Source: Variovorax paradoxus B4
GTDB lineage: Bacteria > Pseudomonadota > Gammaproteobacteria > Burkholderiales > Burkholderiaceae_C
Assembly (NCBI RefSeq): GCF_000463015.1
Contig: NC_022247.1
Coordinates: forward strand, 3,038,001-3,102,000
DNA length: 64,000 nucleotides
Direction of reading: 5' to 3'
Positions 18,609 through 26,239 of this stretch are shown here, in pieces. The notes under the pieces were generated by a model. It worked only from the letters and a program-made list of their open reading frames with translations, did not search any database and had not been told where the DNA came from. A program made the position numbers and the translations under genes. Position 1 is the stretch's first letter. Every line of letters begins with the position of its first letter.

Positions 18609-19889
18609 ATGCTCGACCTCCTCATCACCAACGCCACCCTCCCCGACGGCCGCACCGGCATGTCGATCGCCGTGCAGGGCGGCCGCATCGCCGAAGTCAC
18701 CGCCGGGCTCGACGCACCGGCCCTCGAAAAGCTCGATGCCCAAGGCCTGCTGCTCGCACCGCATTTCGTCGACCCGCACTTCCACATGGATGCCACGCTG
18801 AGCTACGGACTGCCGCGCATCAACCAGAGCGGTACGCTGCTCGAAGGCATTGCGCTGTGGGGCGAACTCAAGCCGCTGCTCACGGCCGACGCACTGATCG
18901 AGCGTGCGCTCGCGTATTGCGACTGGGCGGTGGCCAAGGGCCTGCTGGCCGTGCGTTCGCATGTGGACACGAGCGACCCGAGCCTGCTCGCGGTCGATGC
19001 GCTGCTCGAGGTCAAGCGCAAGGTCTCCCCATACCTCGACCTGCAGCTCGTGGCCTTTCCGCAGGATGGCGTGCTGCGCTCCGAGGGCGGCGTCGACAAC
19101 CTGAAGCGCGCGCTCGACAAGGGCGTGGACGTGGTCGGCGGCATTCCGCATTTCGAGCGCACCATGGCCGATGGCGCCGCCAGCGTGAAGCTGTTGATGG
19201 AGCTTGCGGCCGGGCGCGGCAAGCTGGTCGACATGCATTGCGACGAGTCGGATGACCCGCTCTCGCGCCACATCGAAACCCTGTCAGCCGAGACCTGGCG
19301 CCTCGGCATGCAGGGCCGCGTGACGGGCTCGCACTGCACCTCGATGCATTCGATGGACAACTACTACGTGAGCAAGCTGCTGCCGCTGATCGCGCAGAGC
19401 GGCGTCAGCGTCGTTTCCAACCCGCTCATCAACATCACGCTGCAGGGCCGCCACGACACCTACCCCAAGCGCCGCGGCATGACGCGCGTGCCCGAGCTGA
19501 TGGCCGCCGGCGTGAACGTCGCCTTCGGTCACGACTGCGTGATGGACCCGTGGTATGGCATGGGCTCGGGCGACATGCTCGAAGTGGCGCACATGGGCCT
19601 GCACGTGGCGCAGATGACGAGCCAGGCCGGCATCCGCCAGTGCTTCGAGGCGGTCACCACGAATGCCGCGCGCGTGATGCACCTGGAGGGCTACGGCCTC
19701 CAGGCAGGCTGCGATGCGAGCTTCGTGCTGCTGCAGGCCCGCAACCCGGTCGAGGCGATCCGGCTGCGCGCAACGCGGCTCAAGGTGTTCCGCAAGGGCA
19801 GACTGCTCGCGGAAACGCCGGCGGCCACGGCCGCGCTGCATCTGCCGGGCCGCGGTGGCCACACCGGCTGGATGATCCCGAAAGCCTGA
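18609..19889 (+). CDS. CodA-family cytosine deaminase, possible 5-methylcytosine deaminase
   Basis: 426 residues, close to E. coli CodA throughout (NQSGTLLEGIALWGELKPLL, LQLVAFPQDGVL, NPLINITLQGRHDTYPKRRG). Metal and catalytic residues align with a constant offset of four: His57, His59, His210, Glu213, His242 and Asp309 correspond to CodA His61, 63, 214, Glu217, His246 and Asp313. The next residue, CodA Asp314, is Cys310 here (GHDCVMDPW). Loss of Asp314 was the criterion used to find bacterial 5-methylcytosine deaminases, so the preferred base may carry a 5-substituent. Cytosine deamination would feed uracil to upp/URC. Confidence 0.88.
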   Translation: MLDLLITNATLPDGRTGMSIAVQGGRIAEVTAGLDAPALEKLDAQGLLLAPHFVDPHFHMDATLSYGLPRINQSGTLLEGIALWGELKPLLTADALIERALAYCDWAVAKGLLAVRSHVDTSDPSLLAVDALLEVKRKVSPYLDLQLVAFPQDGVLRSEGGVDNLKRALDKGVDVVGGIPHFERTMADGAASVKLLMELAAGRGKLVDMHCDESDDPLSRHIETLSAETWRLGMQGRVTGSHCTSMHSMDNYYVSKLLPLIAQSGVSVVSNPLINITLQGRHDTYPKRRGMTRVPELMAAGVNVAFGHDCVMDPWYGMGSGDMLEVAHMGLHVAQMTSQAGIRQCFEAVTTNAARVMHLEGYGLQAGCDASFVLLQARNPVEAIRLRATRLKVFRKGRLLAETPAATAALHLPGRGGHTGWMIPKA

Positions 19890-19905
19890 CCGACGCAGCG
19901 AGCGC

Positions 19906-21216
19906 TCAGGCCGGCGCCCGCGGCAGCACCACGCGGGCTCTCAGCCCGCCGCCATCGGCCGGCAGCAGCTCGAAGCGCCCGCCGTGGGAGCGCACGATGC
20001 GCTCCACGATGGCCAGACCCAGACCTGCGCCCGCCGGGCCGTTGCGTGCGCCGCCCGCCCGGTGGAACGGCTGCTTGAGCATCTCGGCCTGCCCGGGCGC
20101 GATGCCGTCCCCCCCATCGATGACCTCGAACCACACCTGAGCGCCGTCGGCACCCAGATGCAGTTGCACGGGCGGGCGGCCGTGGCGGCATGCGTTTTCG
20201 ATCAGGTTGACCATCACGCGGCGCATCGCCTGCGGCCGCATGGGCGCGGCAGGCAGGCCGCCGTCTGCTTCGACCTGCACCGACTCGCCGTGGTCCCGCA
20301 TGGCGGCGCGCACCTCTGCCGCAAGGGCTGCCAGATCGACGTCCACCAGGGGCTCGGCCTGGTCGCCCCGCGCGAAGTCGAGAAACTGCCCGACGATCGC
20401 ATCCATTTCCTCCACGCTGCGCGTCATGCTGCTCACGAGCTCGGGCTCCATCCGGTCGCGCAGGATCTCGACGCCCAGGCGCAACTTGGTGAGCGGCGTG
20501 CGCAGATCGTGAGAGATGCCGGCCAGCATCAGGGCGCGGTCGCGTTCCGTCTGCCGCAGGCTGCCGACCAGCTGGTTGAAACTGCGGCTCATGGTTGCGA
20601 CTTCGGTCGGCCCGTCCTCGGGCAGCGGCGCGGGTTCCCGGCCCGCGGCCAGCGTTTGCGCTGCCTGTACCACGCGCGCCAATGGCCGGTTGAGACGGTG
20701 CTGAAACCACAGGGCGCCCAGCAGCGCGAGCAGCGCGCTGCCCACCGACACGGCCAGCCAGGCACCGGTGAATTCGCGCGCGGGTAAGACACCCGGCATC
20801 ACGATCCAGTGATCGCCGCCGTCGAGCGTGAGCCGCAGTGCAAGGCTGCCGCCCGCCTCTCGGCGCCAGACTGCTTCCACCCCCTGCTGCGCAACGCGCG
20901 CCGACACCGCACGGACGAAGCCGCGCTCCAGCGGCGTGAGCAGCACGCGCATTCCCTCGCCCGCGGGCTCGTTGCGGTCGGCAAGTGCACGCTGGTTGAA
21001 ACCCGCGACAAATCCCGCCCGCTGCGCGGCCGGCAACGCCGCTAGGCCGGCGCGGATCGCCCCCACGTTGCGCGCCACGCTGTCGGCAATCTGGTCGAGC
21101 CGCGGCTTCAGCACCATCTGGCGCACCAGCAGCGCACCGCCGATCTGGCCCAGCGCAATCAACACCACGATCAGCAGTGCATTGCGGCCGAACAGGCTGC
21201 GCGGAAGGAGTTTCAT
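19906..21216 (-). CDS. EnvZ-type sensor histidine kinase
   Basis: 436 residues. An N-terminal membrane helix (ALLIVVLIALGQIGGALLV), a ~110-residue periplasmic sensor, a second helix (AWLAVSVGSALLALLGALWF), a HAMP domain, the H-box AGISHDLRTPLTKLRLGVE, and a catalytic domain with N (NLIENACRHG) and G (AGLGLAIVERI) boxes. The ATG at 21216 overlaps the stop of the response-regulator gene. It partners the OmpR-type regulator upstream. The signal is unknown; the divergent envelope genes are plausible targets. Confidence 0.92.
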   Translation of the reverse strand: MKLLPRSLFGRNALLIVVLIALGQIGGALLVRQMVLKPRLDQIADSVARNVGAIRAGLAALPAAQRAGFVAGFNQRALADRNEPAGEGMRVLLTPLERGFVRAVSARVAQQGVEAVWRREAGGSLALRLTLDGGDHWIVMPGVLPAREFTGAWLAVSVGSALLALLGALWFQHRLNRPLARVVQAAQTLAAGREPAPLPEDGPTEVATMSRSFNQLVGSLRQTERDRALMLAGISHDLRTPLTKLRLGVEILRDRMEPELVSSMTRSVEEMDAIVGQFLDFARGDQAEPLVDVDLAALAAEVRAAMRDHGESVQVEADGGLPAAPMRPQAMRRVMVNLIENACRHGRPPVQLHLGADGAQVWFEVIDGGDGIAPGQAEMLKQPFHRAGGARNGPAGAGLGLAIVERIVRSHGGRFELLPADGGGLRARVVLPRAPA

Positions 21217-21935
21217 GGGACAAGGACGTAGCCCACGCCCCACACGGTGCGGATGTGGCGCGGCTGCGAGGAATCGTCTTCGATCAGCTTGCGCAGGCGC
21301 ATCACCTGCACGTCGATGCTGCGGTCGGTGGCCTCGTGCTCGCGGCCATGCGCGAGTTCGATCAGGCGATCGCGGCCCAACGGCCGATTCGGATTCAGCG
21401 CCAGCGCCTGCAGCAGGGCGAATTCGCCGCCGGTCATGGGCACGGCCTCGCTGCCGCCCTCGCCTTCACGCTCGAGGCGCCGCTCCCCCAGGTGAAGCGT
21501 GAAGATCCCGAACCGGACGCTGCCCTGTTCGGGCATGGGGCCAGTGTGGGCGCCGAGCATGCGCTGGCGCCGCACCAGGGCCTGGATGCGCGCCAGCAGT
21601 TCGCGCGGGTTGAAGGGCTTCGGCAGGTAGTCGTCGGCGCCCATCTCGAGGCCGATGATGCGGTCGACCGGATCGCCGCGCGCGGTGAGCATCAGGATGG
21701 GAATGGTCTCGCCCTGCGCACGCAGCCTGCGGCAGACCGCCAGGCCGTCTTCGCCCGGCATCATCACGTCGAGCACCAGCACGTCGAAGCGCTCGCGCGC
21801 GAGCAGCTTGTCGAGCGGCTGGGCACTGTCGACGGTGCGCACCGCATAACCCTGGTCGCCCAGATAGCGCTGCAGCAGCGCACGCAGGTCGGCTTCGTCG
21901 TCGGCAATCAGGATGCGGGCGAGCGCGTCGGTCAT
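21213..21935 (-). CDS. OmpR-family response regulator
   Basis: 240 residues from the ATG at 21935. The receiver domain carries the acidic DDEAD pocket, the phospho-acceptor Asp in VLDVMMPGEDG, Thr in LTARG, and Lys in PKPFNPRELLARI. The winged-helix output domain ends SIDVQVMRLRKLIEDD and WGVGYVLVP. It starts the kinase operon, with a four-base overlap. Upstream DNA has spaced ATGACA repeats that could be its operator. Confidence 0.93.
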   Translation of the reverse strand: MTDALARILIADDEADLRALLQRYLGDQGYAVRTVDSAQPLDKLLARERFDVLVLDVMMPGEDGLAVCRRLRAQGETIPILMLTARGDPVDRIIGLEMGADDYLPKPFNPRELLARIQALVRRQRMLGAHTGPMPEQGSVRFGIFTLHLGERRLEREGEGGSEAVPMTGGEFALLQALALNPNRPLGRDRLIELAHGREHEATDRSIDVQVMRLRKLIEDDSSQPRHIRTVWGVGYVLVP

Positions 21936-21980
21936 GCGGAGGATCGTAACGGGCTCCAAGGTCCCCGGAGGCGCCGTAAA

Positions 21981-22028
21981 TCATGACAAACGATGACAGC
22001 GCCCGCGGGCGCTCACGGATTGTCATGA
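21981..22028. promoter_or_regulatory. Candidate OmpR-type operator in the divergent intergenic region
   Basis: Two direct copies of ATGACA (21983-21988 and 21993-21998) are spaced one helical turn apart, as OmpR-family dimers prefer. An inverted TGTCAT follows at 22021-22026. TCATGACAA (21981) and TTGTCATGA (22020) form perfect 9-bp arms. The palindrome GCGCCCGCGGGCGC lies between them at 21999-22012. Confidence 0.5.
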
Positions 22029-22126
22029 ACGGCCTCGACGCAGCCATGGTTGGCTCACACCTCGCGGCCACAGTCGCATCCACGGCAACGCGAGGTGCGA
22101 AGCCGGCATCGCAAGGAGTACCGCGC

Positions 22127-22573
22127 ATGAACCACATCCTTTCCCTGTCCACCCCCTGCGTCCTGTCGGCTGCATTGCTGGCGGCCGGTTTCACGCCCGC
22201 CGATGCCGAAGCGGGCAGCCGGCGCGTGGTGCGCCCCAATGCGGCCGGCGGCACCACGGCCACCGCCGCGGGCGCATGGCACGGTCCGAACGGCGGCTAC
22301 GCCTTGCGCGCCGGCGCCACCTCGGTCAACCCCGATGGCTCCGCCAGCCATCGCAGCGGCCTCTCGGCGGCCGGCAGCCGCGGCAGCGTCCAGAGCAGCG
22401 GCAGCGCGACGCGCGACGCCTCGGGCCAGGTCACACAAAGCCGCAGCAGCGTCGCCACCAGCGCCACCACCGGCAACAGCGTACACAGCAGCACCAGCTA
22501 CGGCACCGGCAGCGGCGTCACGCACACCGCAACCTGCTACAGCGCAAGCGGCGCAGTCATTGCCTGCCGTTGA
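22127..22573 (+). CDS. Secreted Ser/Gly/Thr-rich low-complexity protein
   Basis: 148 residues from an ATG with an upstream AAGGAGT site. A signal peptide (about residues 1-26, ending in the FTPADAEA region) precedes a mature chain dominated by Ser, Gly, Thr and Ala (for example SAAGSRGSVQSSGSA, TSYGTGSGVTHTAT), with two Cys residues at the end (CYSASGAVIACR). Composition suggests an extracellular or cell-surface protein; I recognise no domain. It heads a run of four envelope-type genes divergent from the two-component system. Confidence 0.72.
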   Translation: MNHILSLSTPCVLSAALLAAGFTPADAEAGSRRVVRPNAAGGTTATAAGAWHGPNGGYALRAGATSVNPDGSASHRSGLSAAGSRGSVQSSGSATRDASGQVTQSRSSVATSATTGNSVHSSTSYGTGSGVTHTATCYSASGAVIACR

Positions 22574-22596
22574 ACGGACACGAGAACGCACGCCCC

Positions 22597-22887
22597 ATGA
22601 AAACCCGATGCACATGGCTCCTGGTGCTGGCAGCCAGCTCCTTCGCCGCCTGCGCGCAAACAGCCGACGCCTCTCGCACGGCCCAGCTGCGAACCGAGCT
22701 GCACAAGCGCTTCGCGGCCGCCGACAGCAATACCGACGGCCGCCTCACGCGCGACGAAGCACGCGGCAAGATGCCGCGGGTCTACCGCGACTTCGATGCC
22801 ATCGACAGCACGCGGGCCGGCGCCGTGACGATGGCGCAGATCGAGGCCTACGCCGCTGCGCGGCCGCGCAGCGGCCGGAGGCCATAG
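22597..22887 (+). CDS. Small secreted EF-hand protein
   Basis: 96 residues with a signal peptide (WLLVLAASSFAACAQT) and one canonical calcium-binding EF-hand loop, DSNTDGRLTRDE. A second, degenerate loop is IDSTRAGAVTMAQIEAY, so one strong Ca2+ site is expected. The signal contains a Cys near the cleavage region (FAAC), so lipidation is possible. It stops one base before the sterol-desaturase-like gene. Confidence 0.8.
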   Translation: MKTRCTWLLVLAASSFAACAQTADASRTAQLRTELHKRFAAADSNTDGRLTRDEARGKMPRVYRDFDAIDSTRAGAVTMAQIEAYAAARPRSGRRP

Positions 22888-22888
22888 C

Positions 22889-23749
22889 ATGTCTTTCGAC
22901 ACGGTCCGGTCGTCGATGGGTCCCGAGCTGGCGCCCTGGCTCGCGGGACTGCTCTTCTTCGTGCTGGCCGCAGCCACGCTCGAAGGCCTGGTCCAGAGCT
23001 TCGTGCGGCGCCGCTCCTACGATTGGCGCGCCTACGGCGCCTCGCTGGCCGATGCGGTGGGCCGGCGTGCCGTCGATGCGGCGGGGCTGTCAATTGCCGC
23101 GCCTGTGCTGGCCTGGGCGCATGCGCATCGCGTGGACACCATCGCGCTGTCGACGCCCGCGGCCTTCGTGCTGCTCTTCGTGGGCCAGGAGTTCTGCTAC
23201 TACTGGTACCACCGCGCGGCGCACCGGGTGCGCTGGTTCTGGGCCACGCATGCCGTGCATCACTCGCCCAACGAGTTGACACTGGCAGCCGCGCTGCGAC
23301 TGGGCTGGACGGGCAAGCTCACCGGCACCGCGCTCTTCTTCGCACCGCTCGTGTGGCTGGGTTTTCCGCCACTGGCGGTGCTGGCCGCGCTCGCGGCCAA
23401 CCTGCTCTACCAGTTCTGGCTGCACGCGCCGTGGATGCCGCGCCTGGGTCCGCTGGAATGGATCTTCAACACGCCGACCCACCACAAGGTGCACCATGCC
23501 TCGAACCCCGAGTACCTCGACCGCAACTATGGCGGCGTGCTGATCGTGTTCGACCGGCTGTTCGGTACCTTCGTGCAAGAGCGCGCCGACGTTCCGATCC
23601 GCTACGGACTCACTACCCCGCTGCGCACCCACAATCCGTTGCGCATCGCCTTCCACGAATGGGGGCGCCTCGGGCGCGACCTCTGGAGGGCGAAGGGCTG
23701 GGGCGCAAGAATTTCGATCCTGCTCGGTCCTCCGGGAGTCTCCTCGTGA
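22889..23749 (+). CDS. Sterol desaturase / fatty acid hydroxylase family protein
   Basis: 286 residues, four to five membrane segments, with the di-iron histidine clusters HRAAH, HAVHH and HHKVHH in the right order. Bacterial members hydroxylate or desaturate membrane lipids; the substrate here is unknown. It starts two bases after the EF-hand gene and overlaps the GTG of the hydrolase gene, so the genes are co-translated. Confidence 0.9.
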   Translation: MSFDTVRSSMGPELAPWLAGLLFFVLAAATLEGLVQSFVRRRSYDWRAYGASLADAVGRRAVDAAGLSIAAPVLAWAHAHRVDTIALSTPAAFVLLFVGQEFCYYWYHRAAHRVRWFWATHAVHHSPNELTLAAALRLGWTGKLTGTALFFAPLVWLGFPPLAVLAALAANLLYQFWLHAPWMPRLGPLEWIFNTPTHHKVHHASNPEYLDRNYGGVLIVFDRLFGTFVQERADVPIRYGLTTPLRTHNPLRIAFHEWGRLGRDLWRAKGWGARISILLGPPGVSS

Positions 23750-24660
23750 AGCGTCTGCCGATGGTCTGCATGGCATTGCTGCTGGCGCTGCCGCCGGCCG
23801 TGGCGCAAGAGGCGGGTCCGACGCCGTCGACCACCAACGTGCGCCTGCTCGCCGACATGCCCTATGGCCCGGACGCGCAACAGCGCATGGACGTCTACCT
23901 CCCACAGCAGCCCCGCGGCGCACCCGTGCTCGTGATGGTGCACGGCGGCGCCTGGATGTTCGGAAACAAGGGCGCGGCCTCGGTGGTGGACCGCAAGGTC
24001 GAGCACTGGGTACGCGGGCAGGGTTTCATCCTGGTATCCGTGGGCTATCGATTCGTGCCGCAGGTGACGCCGCTGGAACAGGCGCAAGACGTCGCCCGCG
24101 CAGTGGCCGCAGCGCAGGCCCATGCGGCTTCCTGGGGCGCCGACCCTTCGAGATTAGTGCTCGTTGGGCATTCGGCCGGCGCACATCTGGTGGCGCTGAT
24201 CGGCGCCTCGTCTGCCATCGCGCGGCAACAAGGCGCCCGCCGCTGGCTCGCAACGGTTGCGCTCGACAGCGCCGCCCTCGACACGGTGGCGCTGATGCAG
24301 CGCCGCCACCTCCCGTTCTACGATCGCGTGTTCGGCAACGATGCGGCGCTCTGGCGTGCGGTGTCGCCGACCGAAACACTCGCGCCGGACGCTCCGCCGA
24401 TGCTCCTGGTGTGCTCGACGCAGCGGCGCGACGGCTCCTGCGCGCAGGCGCGGCAGTTCGCCGCGCGCGTGGCCTCGGCCGGTGGCCGGGCGGACCTGCT
24501 GCCGCTGGATCTCTCGCACGCGGCGATCGATGCCGAACTGGGTCTGCCTGGCGCCTATACCGCCGACGTGGACGCGTTCATTCGATCGGTCGACAAACCT
24601 GCCCGGCCGGCCACTCGATCACCGCCTTCATCGCAGGCGCCGAGCGTCGAGGCGCGGTAG
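23746..24660 (+). CDS. Secreted alpha/beta hydrolase (esterase/lipase family)
   Basis: 304 residues from a GTG that overlaps the preceding stop. Signal peptide MVCMALLLALPPAVAQ. HGGAW forms the oxyanion-hole motif and GHSAG (Ser143) is the nucleophile elbow; a late LSHAAIDAELG supplies the likely catalytic His. This HSL/carboxylesterase type acts on small esters. Its co-transcription with a lipid hydroxylase and predicted periplasmic location suggest envelope lipid or ester processing. The last ~35 residues are Pro/Ser-rich. Confidence 0.88.
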   Translation: MKRLPMVCMALLLALPPAVAQEAGPTPSTTNVRLLADMPYGPDAQQRMDVYLPQQPRGAPVLVMVHGGAWMFGNKGAASVVDRKVEHWVRGQGFILVSVGYRFVPQVTPLEQAQDVARAVAAAQAHAASWGADPSRLVLVGHSAGAHLVALIGASSAIARQQGARRWLATVALDSAALDTVALMQRRHLPFYDRVFGNDAALWRAVSPTETLAPDAPPMLLVCSTQRRDGSCAQARQFAARVASAGGRADLLPLDLSHAAIDAELGLPGAYTADVDAFIRSVDKPARPATRSPPSSQAPSVEAR

Positions 24661-24764
24661 GCCGCGGCATCGGCGGCCTGACGCGGCGCAGGCTGCAACG
24701 CGCCGCAAGCCGCCAGCATCGAGACCATGAAACCGGCGACCAGCATTCGGCCATGCGCGGCCAT
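24555..24764 (-). CDS. Possible small lipoprotein (tentative)
   Basis: A 69-residue ORF with a convincing lipoprotein signal (MLVAGFMVSMLAAC, lipobox LAAC) in front of an undistinguished Ala-rich tail. However, its 3' half is antisense to the hydrolase gene, and its start lies in a 10-bp tandem repeat. It is kept only because of the lipobox. No homologue is recognised. Confidence 0.25.
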   Translation of the reverse strand: MAAHGRMLVAGFMVSMLAACGALQPAPRQAADAAAYRASTLGACDEGGDRVAGRAGLSTDRMNASTSAV

Positions 24765-24776
24765 GCGCGGCCATGG
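24751..24776. repeat. 10-bp tandem repeat (CCATGCGCGG)
   Basis: CCATGCGCGG occurs twice in tandem and then partially (CCATGG), between the convergent hydrolase and sbcB genes. It may be a slippage product. No function is evident. Confidence 0.7.
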
Positions 24777-24799
24777 TCATGCGGTCGACCGCCTTCCGG

Positions 24800-26239
24800 C
24801 TAGCGAGAAGGCGCAATGGCCTCTGCATAGTCGTACAGCGCGCCCAGCAGTTCCTCGCCCCGTTCGTCGACTGTTTCCGAGAGCGCATCGATTTCGCTGA
24901 ACAGCGCTTCGATGGTTCGCGCTCCGCCCTCGCCGTCGAACAGCTTGGCCGCGCGGTGCATCTCCCAGCGTTCGGCCTCCCCTGCGCCGAGCATCTCGGG
25001 CCAGTTGCGCGCGCGGTAGCGAAAGAGTATTTCCTCGAGCCGCCCGTCGTCGAAACCGGTGCGGTCCTTGGCGAGTTCCTCGGGCGACAGCGCGCGCAGC
25101 TGGTTCAGTCGGCGCCGGTCGCCGTTGCCGACGAAGCCGCCATAGAGGTCTTCGTCGACATCGGGCGCCGCCTCCTTGGGGCGGGCATACACCTGCGACC
25201 AGATGGCGCTCATGTCGGGCAGCTCGCGTGCGATGGCCGCGTGGCGCAGCGCCGCATCGAGATCGACGTTCCAGCGCTCGGCCATCGCGGGTGCCAGCGT
25301 GCGCAGGTTGCCGACCACCATCGGCGACTTGTTGAGGTGAATGCCCTTCACCGGCAGGCGGACCACGCCTTCAGGCAGGTCGGCGGTGCGCGTGAACAGG
25401 CGCAGGCGCAAGGTCTCGACGTCGAGGTCGCGCAGCTCGCTGGGGTCATGGGCCAAGTCCCAGGCGATCAGTTCGTTCTTGTTGGTCGGATGGCTCGCGA
25501 GCGGCCACATCACGCCGAGGCAGCCGCGCTCGACCGGGAACATGCCCGACACGTGCAGGAAAGGCCGGGCCGTCTCGCGCATGGCCGGCAGGCCGAGCTC
25601 GCTGGCGACGCGGTCCTTCTTGTGCAGGCCGAAAGCGAAGTCGAACAGCTTGGGCTGGCGCTCGCGAATCAGCCGCGCCAAGGCAATGGTGGCGCGCACG
25701 TCGGAAAGCGCATCGTGCGCCGACTCGTGCAGCAGGCCGTTGGCGCGCGCCAGGTCTTCGAGCTTGAAGCTGGGCTTGCCGTCTTCCTTCTTCGGCCACT
25801 CGATGCCTTCGGGCCGCAGCGCGTAGGTGAGGCGCACCACGTCGAGCAGGTCCCAGCGTCCGCAGTCGTTCTGCCACTCGCGCGCATATGGATCGATGAG
25901 ATTGCGCCAGAACAGGAAACGCGTGACCTCGTCGTCGAAGCGGATGGTGTTGTAGCCCACGCCGATGGTGCCGGGCTGCGAGAAAGCCTTCTCGATCTGC
26001 GCGGCGAAGGCGTGCTCGGGGATGCCGCGCTCGAGGCAGAGCTGGGGCGTGATGCCCGTGATCAGGCAGGCCTCGGGGCTGGGCAGGTAATCGGGCGCCG
26101 GCTTGCAATAGATCATCAGCGGCTCGCCGATCTCGTTCAGCTCGGCGTCGGTGCGGATGGCGGCGAACTGCGATGGCCAGTCGCGGCGCGGCACGGCGCC
26201 GAAGGTTTCGTAGTCGTGCCAGAGAAAGGTGTGGTTCAT
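24800..26239 (-). CDS. sbcB: Exodeoxyribonuclease I
   Basis: 479 residues, the usual ExoI length. The N-terminal DEDD nuclease domain begins FLWHDYETFGAVPRRDWPSQ (Asp and Glu of motif ExoI), with later ESAHDALSDVRATIALARLI as motif ExoIII. It digests single-stranded DNA 3'-5' in recombination and mismatch repair. The start directly abuts the cls stop, suggesting cotranscription with cls. Confidence 0.95.
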   Translation of the reverse strand: MNHTFLWHDYETFGAVPRRDWPSQFAAIRTDAELNEIGEPLMIYCKPAPDYLPSPEACLITGITPQLCLERGIPEHAFAAQIEKAFSQPGTIGVGYNTIRFDDEVTRFLFWRNLIDPYAREWQNDCGRWDLLDVVRLTYALRPEGIEWPKKEDGKPSFKLEDLARANGLLHESAHDALSDVRATIALARLIRERQPKLFDFAFGLHKKDRVASELGLPAMRETARPFLHVSGMFPVERGCLGVMWPLASHPTNKNELIAWDLAHDPSELRDLDVETLRLRLFTRTADLPEGVVRLPVKGIHLNKSPMVVGNLRTLAPAMAERWNVDLDAALRHAAIARELPDMSAIWSQVYARPKEAAPDVDEDLYGGFVGNGDRRRLNQLRALSPEELAKDRTGFDDGRLEEILFRYRARNWPEMLGAGEAERWEMHRAAKLFDGEGGARTIEALFSEIDALSETVDERGEELLGALYDYAEAIAPSR

